A stretch of DNA of 8,633 nucleotides, taken from the NCBI GenBank assembly GCA_965603115.1, contig CBFDBT010000115.1:1-8633 (forward strand), given 5' to 3'. The notes under the pieces are model-generated. The model was not told the origin of the DNA. It made no database searches and was given only the letters and a program-made list of their open reading frames with translations. The DNA comes from CBFDBT01 sp965603115. GTDB lineage: Bacteria; Pseudomonadota; Alphaproteobacteria; Sphingomonadales; Kordiimonadaceae. Numbering within the stretch: the stretch's first letter is position 1; every line of letters starts with the position of its first letter. A program made the position numbers and the translations under genes. This document shows positions 1 to 6,359 of the stretch, piece after piece.

Positions 1-134
1 GCAAGGGATTCAACTTCGTCGCGGTATTCATTCCAACTCAGCAAAGGCGGAACAATGAAAGCCGCAAGCAATAGGGTGGATATAATGCCCCCTATCAATA
101 TACCGCCAAGCCGTAATATCCTCGCACTTTGCAT
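1..134 (-). CDS. AsmA-family protein, N-terminal fragment (gene runs off the left edge)
   Basis: The minus strand encodes 44 residues from an ATG at 134 and stays open to the window edge. The peptide has a basic start (MQSARILRLGG), one hydrophobic segment at about residues 9-32 and then VPPLLSWNEYRDEVESL. A signal anchor followed by a VPP..W..YRDE motif is typical of AsmA-family proteins. These are inner-membrane-anchored proteins with a large periplasmic part, linked in other bacteria to outer-membrane biogenesis and lipid transport. The start is supported by AGGAG (140-144 on the reverse strand) 5 nt upstream. The gene is divergent from the ClC gene, with about 195 bp between starts. Only the anchor is visible, so the AsmA assignment rests on this short motif. 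Confidence 0.72.
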   Translation of the reverse strand, partial: MQSARILRLGGILIGGIISTLLLAAFIVPPLLSWNEYRDEVESL

Positions 135-328
135 AGTCGCTCCTGCTTTTACCCTTGATTTGGAGAATGCTACAACATATTGCCAAATTCAAGGCAGTTA
201 AAACAATCTCTATGTAAATATCAGAAATGTCTTAACCTTTGGCAAATTTAACTGTAAAACTTTCTCTATAATAACCGCAGTTTTAAAATACTATTTTACT
301 GATGTTTTTGGGGAGCACTAAGTCTCAC
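135..328. promoter_or_regulatory. Divergent intergenic region between asmA-like gene and ClC gene, with a candidate -10 box
   Basis: This AT-rich stretch lies between two divergent genes and must hold both promoters. On the plus strand TATAAT at 267-272 is a perfect -10 match, placing a transcript start near 279. No -35 box sits at a good distance: TTGGCA at 239-244 is 22 bp away and TTAACT at 248-253 is 13 bp away, so the promoter call is tentative. GGGGAG at 310-315 is the only Shine-Dalgarno-like sequence for the ClC gene. I could not pick a convincing minus-strand promoter. Confidence 0.4.
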
Positions 329-2113
329 ATGTCGCATCCTAATAAAAATTCAGATCTAACACCAACCCAGCGTCTAAAAGCACGTCTGGTCGCCCTCTCA
401 GGTGGTGCAGGGCGTTATGAACACTGGGTTTTAATGCTACTGGCCATAATTGTAGGCACCATCGCGGGCTACGCCGCCATTGGCTTTTATCTGCTTTTAG
501 GCACTATTCAGGAATTTTTATTCGGTATCGACGATACGCAGCTTGCCTCAGCCAACATAGCCTGGTGGAAAATTCTATTGATTCCAGTCCTTGGCGGCCT
601 AATCGTTGGTCAATTGCTACGCTTTATGCCTAGCAACAGGCCGCAGACGGTGGCGCATGTTATAGAAGCAGCCGCGCTCAATGATGGAAAGCTAAACTTC
701 AAACATGGTAGTTTAAGCGCACTTATAGCCTCACTTTCGCTTTCATTTGGCGCCTCAATGGGCCGAGAAGGCCCTGTGGTACATTTAGGAGCAACGCTCG
801 CTTCTGCCGTTACCCAAAAACTAAAACTAACCCCAGCCGTTGCCAGAACATTACTTGGCTGCGGTGTGGCGGCTGCGGTATCAGCTTCTTTTAATGCTCC
901 TATCGCCGGAGTATTTTTTGCTCATGAGGTTATCATGGGGCACTACGCCCTGCATGCCTTTACCCCCATTGTTATTGCAGCGGTTGCAGGAACACTGATT
1001 AGCAGAGCCTATCTCGGTGAGTATCCAGCCTTTATACTTCCTGATTACGCCATCAATACCTACTGGGAATTTCCCGCCTTTTTCATTCTGGGCATTGTCG
1101 CGGCCATAGTCGCCGTTGCCTTTATGGCCTCGCTGAACTGGGCCGACAGGCTAAAGATAGACGTTAAAAAAGTGCCGCGATGGATCCAGCCAGCCATTGG
1201 CGGGCTTATCATCGGCATCATCGCGCTCCTTTTCCCGCAAATATTAAGCGTTGGCTATGAAGCCACAAGCAATGCACTCAATGGCCGCTATGAACTCTGG
1301 TTACTTCTAAGCCTTGTTGTGCTCAAAATCGGCGCAACATCTATCTCCATGGCCAGTGGGTTTGGCGGCGGCATTTTCAGTCCGTCGCTCTTCATCGGTG
1401 CCATGACCGGCGGTGCAGTAGGCATTATTTTAGGCATGATCAGCCCTGACCTTGCGTCTGACACCGGCCTTTACGCCATTGTCGGCATGGGGGCTGTTGC
1501 CTCGTCCGTTCTTGGCGCGCCTATATCAACCACACTTATAGTATTTGAAATTACCGGCGACTATTCTGTCACTATTGCGGTGATGATAGCCAGTGCTGTC
1601 TCCAGCCTTGTCAGCAGTCTTTTTTACCAAAACTCTGCCTTTCTCAACCAGCTTGCCAACCGCGGTGTGCGCCTTGAGGGTGGCAGAGCGACCTATCTAT
1701 TAAAGTCTGTGCCTGTATCCCGCGCTATGAATAAAGACTTTTTCACCGTCCGCGACAATGAGCCGCTCAGTCGCGCACGTGAGCTTTTTATAGCAAACGG
1801 TGGGCGTAAATTGTTCGTCACTGGAGAAAGCGGCGCTATGGTGGGCGTATTAACCCTGCACGAACTGCCCACTAATATTTTTGACGAAGCAACATCCCAT
1901 GAACTGACAGCAGGCGAAATTTGCAGGGATAACCCAAAACACGTTAAATCAACCGATGCCTTGGAGGTGGCGCTAGCCATGATGGAAAGCAGCGGGGAGC
2001 ACTCCCTAGCGGTGATTGATGATCCTGATTTTCCGGTTATCGTTGGTGTAATTTTCTATAGCGATGTCCTGCGGGAATATAACCGCGCCCTCTTGGAAAG
2101 TCAGGGACGGTAA
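329..2113 (+). CDS. ClC-family chloride channel/transporter with C-terminal tandem CBS domains
   Basis: This 594-residue protein is a ClC-family anion channel or H+/Cl- antiporter of the inner membrane. It has about 450 residues of membrane helices followed by two cytosolic CBS domains (about 461-515 and 520-586) that could bind adenine nucleotides. Family hallmarks visible are GREGP (gating glutamate E147), SFNAPIAG at the helix before the internal gate, and GIFSP (348-352). Three key positions differ from E. coli ClcA when aligned without gaps. Serine of GSGIP becomes Gln106 (PQTVAHVI). The internal proton glutamate E203 becomes Val201 (AHEVI), while the preceding glutamate is kept as E200. 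The anion-coordinating Tyr445 probably becomes Phe438. Valine at the E203 position is the pattern of ClC channels rather than exchangers. I start at 329 because GGGGAG lies 13 nt upstream. An in-frame ATG at 302 would add nine residues but has no ribosome-binding site. No partner gene is adjacent, so it is probably transcribed alone. Confidence 0.93.
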   Translation: MSHPNKNSDLTPTQRLKARLVALSGGAGRYEHWVLMLLAIIVGTIAGYAAIGFYLLLGTIQEFLFGIDDTQLASANIAWWKILLIPVLGGLIVGQLLRFMPSNRPQTVAHVIEAAALNDGKLNFKHGSLSALIASLSLSFGASMGREGPVVHLGATLASAVTQKLKLTPAVARTLLGCGVAAAVSASFNAPIAGVFFAHEVIMGHYALHAFTPIVIAAVAGTLISRAYLGEYPAFILPDYAINTYWEFPAFFILGIVAAIVAVAFMASLNWADRLKIDVKKVPRWIQPAIGGLIIGIIALLFPQILSVGYEATSNALNGRYELWLLLSLVVLKIGATSISMASGFGGGIFSPSLFIGAMTGGAVGIILGMISPDLASDTGLYAIVGMGAVASSVLGAPISTTLIVFEITGDYSVTIAVMIASAVSSLVSSLFYQNSAFLNQLANRGVRLEGGRATYLLKSVPVSRAMNKDFFTVRDNEPLSRARELFIANGGRKLFVTGESGAMVGVLTLHELPTNIFDEATSHELTAGEICRDNPKHVKSTDALEVALAMMESSGEHSLAVIDDPDFPVIVGVIFYSDVLREYNRALLESQGR

Positions 2114-2299
2114 AGTTCCATACACTAGAGAATGCGACCTCTTCGATGTCAACGAATTATAGGGGTAGGCTCACCCTCAGTTTCCTTAGGGTTTCAGCGA
2201 CTTAAGAAGACCTGAGCGGACACGAATAGACAGCAGAGTCCCCACAAAAGTCCCCACAGTGTCTCCATTGCCTTTTAAAGTAATTGACGGTTACTTAGG
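2114..2299. other. Convergent intergenic region with weak hairpin and tandem GTCCCCACA repeat
   Basis: This stretch separates the convergent ClC gene and the 139-residue membrane-protein gene. A hairpin at 2173-2192 has ACCCT and AG pairing with CT and AGGGT around a TTTC loop with one mismatch. No T-run follows it, so it is a poor intrinsic terminator. GTCCCCACA occurs at 2238-2246 and again at 2250-2258. An AT-rich stem (AAGTAA 2278-2283 with TTACTT 2291-2296) lies next to the stop of the right-hand gene. No credible gene was found here. Confidence 0.45.
2238..2258. repeat. Tandem 9-bp direct repeat GTCCCCACA, 12-bp period
   Basis: Two identical copies of GTCCCCACA are separated by AAA (2238-2246 and 2250-2258). 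A degenerate match, GTCTCCA, begins at 2261. Short tandem repeats on one face of the helix can be protein-binding sites, for example recombinase arm sites, but nothing adjacent identifies a binding protein. Two copies are too few to call an iteron or array. Confidence 0.5.
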
Positions 2300-2719
2300 T
2301 CACTTCTTTTCTGTGACTACTGCTAACTCACGCTTAAACACAAGGTCTTCTCTAAGTGTACGTAGCTCATCGTATGATTTCTGTGACAACCTTCCCAACT
2401 TAAAAGTATTCCCATTGATATAAACGACCGATAATACACCCTCTTCGTCATAGAGAAAATAATCAATGTCCGTTAAGTCAGACCAAAACTTGTACTTTCC
2501 CGTCCCGACGAAGTCATCTTTGTCAAATAAAATTGTTTGCCTATCACACCCTTTAAAATGGATACGCAAGCCCCGTTCATCATTGGTTAAACCCGACTCT
2601 TCAGGAATACATTCAGTAAGATAGTCACGTCCCAGAAACAGTGCTATGGTTACAGATAGGAGTATTACCACGATTTGTATGTTCCTACCCTTAATATTAT
2701 TAGTCTGCTGATTGCTCAT
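2300..2719 (-). CDS. Hypothetical single-pass membrane protein, 139 aa
   Basis: I do not recognise this family. The N-terminus (MSNQQTNNIKGRN) is polar with two basic residues, followed by one hydrophobic segment at about residues 14-30 (IQIVVILLSVTIALFLG). The remaining ~108 residues are hydrophilic and probably periplasmic, with aromatic, beta-strand-like stretches. Two cysteines (C37 and C58) could form a disulfide. The ATG at 2719 has AAGGA (2729-2733 on the reverse strand) 9 nt upstream, a good arrangement that supports a real gene. It lies 190 nt downstream of the Sel1-type lipoprotein gene on the same strand, so cotranscription is possible but not shown. It converges with the ClC gene. 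The role is unknown; an envelope protein is the most I can infer. Confidence 0.7.
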   Translation of the reverse strand: MSNQQTNNIKGRNIQIVVILLSVTIALFLGRDYLTECIPEESGLTNDERGLRIHFKGCDRQTILFDKDDFVGTGKYKFWSDLTDIDYFLYDEEGVLSVVYINGNTFKLGRLSQKSYDELRTLREDLVFKRELAVVTEKK

Positions 2720-2737
2720 TATATCTTTTCCTTACTC

Positions 2738-2755
2738 AAATAGGTCGGCCTATTT
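2738..2755. promoter_or_regulatory. Perfect 7-bp inverted repeat upstream of the 139-aa gene
   Basis: AAATAGG (2738-2744) and CCTATTT (2749-2755) form a 7-bp stem around TCGG. It ends 4 bp before the Shine-Dalgarno site of the minus-strand membrane-protein gene. CCTATTT recurs at 2797-2803 within AACCTATTTCCCCCC, and TAGG at 2787-2790 can pair with it. It could be an operator or a leader hairpin. It is unlikely to be a terminator, because no T-run follows on either strand. Confidence 0.35.
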
Positions 2756-2909
2756 TGGCTCAAAAATGCGAGGGGGTATTATATAGTAGGCGCAAACCTA
2801 TTTCCCCCCATGGGTATGGGTTATGAGCACAGGCTTTGCTATAGGCGTGAAGCTTGAAGCCCTGTTCATCTATTTCTCCCCCAAGCACCACAACTCTATT
2901 GCAATACAT

Positions 2910-3485
2910 CTATTTATCACTTTTATCCTTTGGGTACTTCTTTTTAACCTCGGATAGAAGGGCAACCGCCTCCACATGCCCCTGATGCGCTGCAAGGGTT
3001 AAGAAAGCTTTCGCTCTTTTTATATTCTTGGGAGAAGGATTGGTAAGCAAATATTGCGCAAGCTCATACTGTGCTGGGGGATGACCGTAAGGATTTACAC
3101 CCTCCACAATGTAAGTAGTCCGACTTTTCACCTGCCTATTAGCTCCGGGCTTTGAGGCCTTTTCCAAGTACATAATATATCTCTTATGGTCTTTCTTTAC
3201 TCCCTTTCCCACCTTGCTGGCATAAGCGAGCTGATATAATATTTTCTGATTTGAACCATAATCCAGCCTCAAAACACAAGCAGAGTATTTAATATACTCT
3301 TTATAGTGAGCCGCTGGCATATCAGGATTCATCATGCCTCCGACCATCGGCTTCAAATTATGTTTCTCAAGCTGTTCTAAACACGTAGCACCGGGTCGGA
3401 TATTGCCATTCTGATCTACATAACACCCGGCTAACAGACTGGATGCAAAGAATATCTGCACTACTCTTACCGTAAACTTCCGCAT
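2910..3485 (-). CDS. Lipoprotein with Sel1-like (TPR-type) repeats, 191 aa
   Basis: The N-terminus carries a lipoprotein signal peptide: MRKFTVR, a hydrophobic stretch, then the lipobox LLAGC with the lipidated cysteine at residue 21. This predicts a periplasm-facing lipoprotein. Residue 22 is tyrosine, so there is no Asp+2 inner-membrane retention signal of the E. coli kind. Two Sel1-like helical repeats are visible. One covers about residues 84-112 (QLAYASKVGKGVKKDHKRYIM...LEKAS). The other is at about 139-175 (AQYELAQYLL...RAKAFLTLAAHQGHVEA). Sel1 repeats are alpha-helical protein-interaction scaffolds, so no catalytic role is expected. The remaining cysteines C35 and C70 might pair. The start is well supported: GGAGG (3494-3498 on the reverse strand) sits 8 nt before the ATG. 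The partner is unknown. The same-strand membrane-protein gene downstream is the only local candidate. Confidence 0.8.
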   Translation of the reverse strand: MRKFTVRVVQIFFASSLLAGCYVDQNGNIRPGATCLEQLEKHNLKPMVGGMMNPDMPAAHYKEYIKYSACVLRLDYGSNQKILYQLAYASKVGKGVKKDHKRYIMYLEKASKPGANRQVKSRTTYIVEGVNPYGHPPAQYELAQYLLTNPSPKNIKRAKAFLTLAAHQGHVEAVALLSEVKKKYPKDKSDK

Positions 3486-3618
3486 TACACTTCCCTCCCT
3501 AAATGATAGTGGCCTTCTATGATGTTTTAGGCTCAGTATTGCGATCTTCTATCTCCCCTACCACGGTCGCAACCCACCTATTACAAATCATAATAGTTGT
3601 CACACACTTATCAAGATA

Positions 3619-3648
3619 ATTATATCACCTAGAGATTGACTTTAGCAA
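3619..3648 (-). promoter_or_regulatory. Candidate sigma70-type promoter for the Sel1 lipoprotein gene
   Basis: On the reverse strand TTGCTA (3648-3643) is followed after 18 bp by TATAAT (3624-3619), preceded by TG one base away, an extended -10. Transcription would start near 3612 and give a leader of about 125 nt before the ATG at 3485. It overlaps the plus-strand promoter candidate at 3636-3665. The call comes from consensus matching only. Confidence 0.5.
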
Positions 3649-3665
3649 TTATTCCTCTATATAAA
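3636..3665 (+). promoter_or_regulatory. Candidate sigma70-type promoter for uvrD-prmA
   Basis: TTGACT (3636-3641) is followed by TATATA at 3658-3663 (16-bp spacer) or TATAAA at 3660-3665 (18-bp spacer). Transcription would begin near 3672, leaving a leader of about 300 nt before the likely uvrD start. That leader contains the 111-bp inverted repeat. Each -35 box lies inside the spacer of the opposing promoter. Confidence 0.5.
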
Positions 3666-3724
3666 ATGGAGTAACCACCAACAGTTCAATTTATACACAT
3701 TAATCCTCTCATCATCATTCCCTT

Positions 3725-3835
3725 CCGTTCGCCCTGAGTGGAGCCTGAGCAAAGGCGAAGGGGTAATCGAAGGGCACCTGCCCCTGTACTTCGACGCGAA
3801 CTTCGTCAAGCTCAGTCCTTGCTCAGCACGAACGG
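3725..3835. repeat. Imperfect inverted-repeat intergenic element (REP/MITE-like)
   Basis: The element begins CCGTTCG (3725-3731) and ends CGAACGG (3829-3835). Inside the ends the arms continue as CTGAG...CAAAGG against CCTTGCTCAG. The left arm carries an extra ~11 bp produced by a near-duplicate CCTGAG (3733-3738 and 3744-3749). A nested hairpin pairs TCGAAGGGC (3767-3775) with GCC (3780-3782) and CTTCGA (3789-3794). Pieces such as TTCGCCCTGAG and GTCAAGCTCAG match the vocabulary of a palindromic intergenic repeat common in alphaproteobacterial and other genomes. It has no coding capacity. If transcribed it would fold strongly in the uvrD leader. Confidence 0.75.
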
Positions 3836-3972
3836 TATTTTGATATGACCCGTAGAAGTTTTAGCTTCAAGGCAAGGTGCACAAAATTAAAGAAAGCCCG
3901 CTCGCAGCTAGACAAGGAAATAAACAAATAAATACCCTTCCAGCCTATCCATGTGAATGCTATAGACCAAGG

Positions 3973-6354
3973 ATGGATGAAGATTTTTTTGACCTTGATG
4001 GCATTGATGCCCCACCGCCCCCTCCGCCACCTATAGAGCAGCAGGGAGACATGCAGGCAGAGCCGCCCTATTTAACCACGCTCAATGCTGTGCAAAAACA
4101 GGCCGTGCTCGCCACCGACGGCCCTGTGCTTGTTCTGGCGGGCGCTGGCACGGGTAAAACCCGCGTTCTGACCACCCGCCTTGGTCACCTGATGGCAACC
4201 AACCTTGCGCAGCCGTGGAATATATTATCGGTAACCTTTACCAACAAAGCCGCATTAGAGATGAAAGACCGCGTCGCCCGCATTATGCAGCGACCTGTTG
4301 ACGATATGTGGATTGGCACTTTCCACTCTATCGCCAACCGCATTTTGCGCAAACACGGCGAGCTTGTTGGCTTAAAGTCTAATTTCACTATCCTTGATAC
4401 CGATGATCAGATCAGGCTACTCAAACAACTGATTCAAGCTGAAGGCATCGACGATAAAAAATACCCTGCCCGCTTGCTCGCAAGCCTGATTGATCGCTGG
4501 AAAAATAAAGCCATAACACCCGATCGCCTGCCCAAGGAAGAAACCTTTGCTTACGCTGATGGTAAAGGCGGCAAGCTTTATAGTGCCTATCAAGCACGCC
4601 TTGCAGTGCTTAACGCCGTCGATTTTGGTGATTTATTGCTGCATAACATCACGCTGTTTCAAAAGCACCCTGACATTCTCGCCGAGTATCACAAGAAGTT
4701 TAAATATATTCTGGTCGACGAATATCAAGACACCAACGTGGCGCAATATCTGTGGCTGCGACTACTGGCGCAAAAGTCAAAAAACATTTGCTGTGTGGGC
4801 GACGATGACCAGTCGATTTATGGTTGGCGCGGCGCGGAAGTGGGTAATATCCTGCGCTTTTCAAAGGACTTTGAAGGGGCCGAGGTCATTCGCCTTGAGC
4901 AAAATTACCGCTCTACAGGCCATATTCTTGCTGCCGCCAGTGCGCTTATAACCGTTAACGAGGGCCGGCTTGGCAAAACCCTTTGGACCGAGGCCGCTGA
5001 AGGCGACAAGGTTGAAGTTAAAGGTGTTTGGGACGGAAAGCAGGAAGCCGCAGCAATTGGCGACGAGATAGAAAACTTGCAGCGCAAAGGCCATTCGTTG
5101 AGCCAAATCGCAGTGCTTGTGCGCGCTGGCAGGCAAATGCGTGAGTTTGAAATGCGGCTTGATGAGCTTGATATACCTAACATCGTCATTGGTGGACCGC
5201 GTTTTTTCGAGCGCGCTGAAATCCGCGATGCTATAGCATACCTGCGCGTTATCGCTCAAGGTGACGATGGTCTCGCTTTTGAGCGCATCATCAATGTACC
5301 CAAACGCGGCCTTGGTAAAGCTGCCCTGCAAAAAATACACGAACGTGCCAACAAGCTTGGTATATCCCTGCCCCGCGCAGCCCGTCATATTATCGATAGC
5401 GGCGATATTAGCGGTAAAGCCAAGGTAAGTCTTGCAGGCCTGTTAGATAATTTTGACCGCTGGCGCGAACAATTAGACCATTTAAACCACACTGAACTCG
5501 CCGAACTGGTGCTCGACGAATCTGGCTACACAGACATGTGGAAAGCCAGCAAATTGCCCGATGCCCCCAGCAAGCTCGACAATTTGGGCGAGCTGATAAA
5601 TGCAATAGCAGAATTTGAAGACCTTGGCGGTTTTTTAGAGCATATCTCGCTGATAATGGAAAAAGCGCAAGCCAGTGATGTAGCCAAAGTTTCGATAATG
5701 ACACTGCACGGTGCTAAAGGCCTTGAGTTTGATACGGTTTTCTTGCCTGGATGGGAAGAAGATAGCTTCCCGAGCAAACGCTCGCTCGACGAAAGTGGCC
5801 TCAAGGGCTTGGAAGAAGAGCGCCGCCTAGCTTATGTGGCCATCACGCGCGCCAAAAAGAACGCGCACATATATTTTGTTGCCAATCGTTTAATATTTAA
5901 CCGCTGGGAAGCGCGTATGCCCTCTCGTTTCATTGATGAACTACCCGAGGCCAACACCACCATACAGTCAAGCCAAGGCGTTTATGGCTCTAGCGCACGC
6001 TCTGGCTGGGGTAATGAAGATTGGTGGGATGATAAGCCTGAGAAAAAAGAAAGTTATGCTGGTGGCTATAGTAGTGCTGGTATTAATTCAGGCTATGGTC
6101 CGGGCTGGAAACGCGCAAAAGAAAGTGAAGCCACTTATGGCCAAAAAGCCAAACCGAAAAGCCGGCATGGCGCTCCAAAACGTGCTAAAACACCAACTGT
6201 CAGTGATTTCGCGATTGGCGAGCGGGTTTTTCACGACAAATTCGGCTATGGCATGGTAGAAGATGTCGATGGCAATAAGTTAGAAATTCAGTTTGAGCAT
6301 GCAGGCCTTAAAAAAGTCGTGGATAGCTTTGTAAGCGCCGCCGAAGGAAAATGA
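3973..6354 (+). CDS. uvrD: ATP-dependent DNA helicase UvrD/PcrA (superfamily 1A)
   Basis: This 793-residue protein is a 3'-5' DNA helicase used in nucleotide-excision and mismatch repair and in removing proteins from DNA. All SF1A motifs are intact. They are Walker A GAGTGKT (57-63), TFTNKAA (motif Ia), GTFHS (Ib), VDEYQDT (248-254, motif II), GDDDQSIYGWRG (276-287, III), QNYRS (310-314, IV), TLHGAKGLEF (577-586, V) and RRLAYVAITRA (617-627, VI). A Gly/Tyr/Trp-rich linker (about 675-735) leads to a Tudor-like domain (FAIGERVFHDKFGYGMVEDV...) that in UvrD/PcrA contacts RNA polymerase. I start at the ATG at 3973 because MDEDFFDLDGIDAPPPPPPP resembles the acidic, proline-rich leaders of alphaproteobacterial homologues. 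The frame is open to a GTG at 3877, but those 32 extra residues look like translated leader. No start has a well-spaced Shine-Dalgarno site (AAGG abuts 3973). The stop overlaps the prmA start region. Confidence 0.95.
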   Translation: MDEDFFDLDGIDAPPPPPPPIEQQGDMQAEPPYLTTLNAVQKQAVLATDGPVLVLAGAGTGKTRVLTTRLGHLMATNLAQPWNILSVTFTNKAALEMKDRVARIMQRPVDDMWIGTFHSIANRILRKHGELVGLKSNFTILDTDDQIRLLKQLIQAEGIDDKKYPARLLASLIDRWKNKAITPDRLPKEETFAYADGKGGKLYSAYQARLAVLNAVDFGDLLLHNITLFQKHPDILAEYHKKFKYILVDEYQDTNVAQYLWLRLLAQKSKNICCVGDDDQSIYGWRGAEVGNILRFSKDFEGAEVIRLEQNYRSTGHILAAASALITVNEGRLGKTLWTEAAEGDKVEVKGVWDGKQEAAAIGDEIENLQRKGHSLSQIAVLVRAGRQMREFEMRLDELDIPNIVIGGPRFFERAEIRDAIAYLRVIAQGDDGLAFERIINVPKRGLGKAALQKIHERANKLGISLPRAARHIIDSGDISGKAKVSLAGLLDNFDRWREQLDHLNHTELAELVLDESGYTDMWKASKLPDAPSKLDNLGELINAIAEFEDLGGFLEHISLIMEKAQASDVAKVSIMTLHGAKGLEFDTVFLPGWEEDSFPSKRSLDESGLKGLEEERRLAYVAITRAKKNAHIYFVANRLIFNRWEARMPSRFIDELPEANTTIQSSQGVYGSSARSGWGNEDWWDDKPEKKESYAGGYSSAGINSGYGPGWKRAKESEATYGQKAKPKSRHGAPKRAKTPTVSDFAIGERVFHDKFGYGMVEDVDGNKLEIQFEHAGLKKVVDSFVSAAEGK

Positions 6355-6359
6355 CCATG
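6343..6359 (+). promoter_or_regulatory. Ribosome-binding site and overlapping stop/start at the uvrD-prmA junction
   Basis: GAAGGA (6343-6348) lies within the last uvrD codons. It is followed by ATG 6351, which overlaps the uvrD TGA (6352-6354), and by ATG 6357. Spacing favours 6357. The arrangement implies translational coupling between the two genes. Confidence 0.6.

Larger units (their letters stand above)
3486..3972. other. 487-bp gene-free region between divergent lipoprotein and uvrD genes
   Basis: This stretch holds overlapping divergent promoter candidates (3619-3665), a possible second minus-strand promoter (TTGATA 3609-3614, 16-bp spacer, TATGAT 3587-3592), the 111-bp inverted-repeat element (3725-3835) and the uvrD leader. 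The helicase frame stays open back to a GTG at 3877, but that extension does not look like protein (see the uvrD entry). A 28-codon ORF at 3845-3931 lacks a ribosome-binding site. I see no RNA gene here. Confidence 0.55.

Noticed and set aside
180..254. Pairs of complementary 8-mers (TTGCCAAA/TTTGGCAA and CAGTTAAA/TTTAACTG) between the divergent genes
   Set aside because: The pairs cross rather than nest, cannot form one hairpin, and short AT-rich matches are common in such DNA. No operator could be argued.
302..328. Upstream ATG for the ClC gene, adding nine residues
   Set aside because: There is no ribosome-binding site before 302, whereas GGGGAG precedes the ATG at 329, although at a long 13-nt spacing. 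It remains a possible alternative.
2132..2215. 27-codon ORF downstream of the ClC gene
   Set aside because: It is short, has no ribosome-binding site and no recognisable protein features.
2238..2267. CRISPR or iteron array
   Set aside because: There are only two exact 9-bp copies with a 3-bp gap, with no spacers and no cas or rep genes.
3845..3931. 28-codon ORF in the uvrD leader (possible leader peptide)
   Set aside because: It has no Shine-Dalgarno sequence, no run of regulatory codons and no coupled terminator structure, so it is likely chance.
3877..3972. 32-residue N-terminal extension of UvrD from a GTG
   Set aside because: The residues are unlike UvrD leaders, and the natural acidic, proline-rich leader begins at the ATG at 3973.
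4185..6259. Several open frames of 67 to 175 codons within the helicase gene on both strands
   Set aside because: They overlap the fully conserved UvrD frame, have no domain features and show low-complexity Ser/Leu/Arg composition typical of shadow frames.
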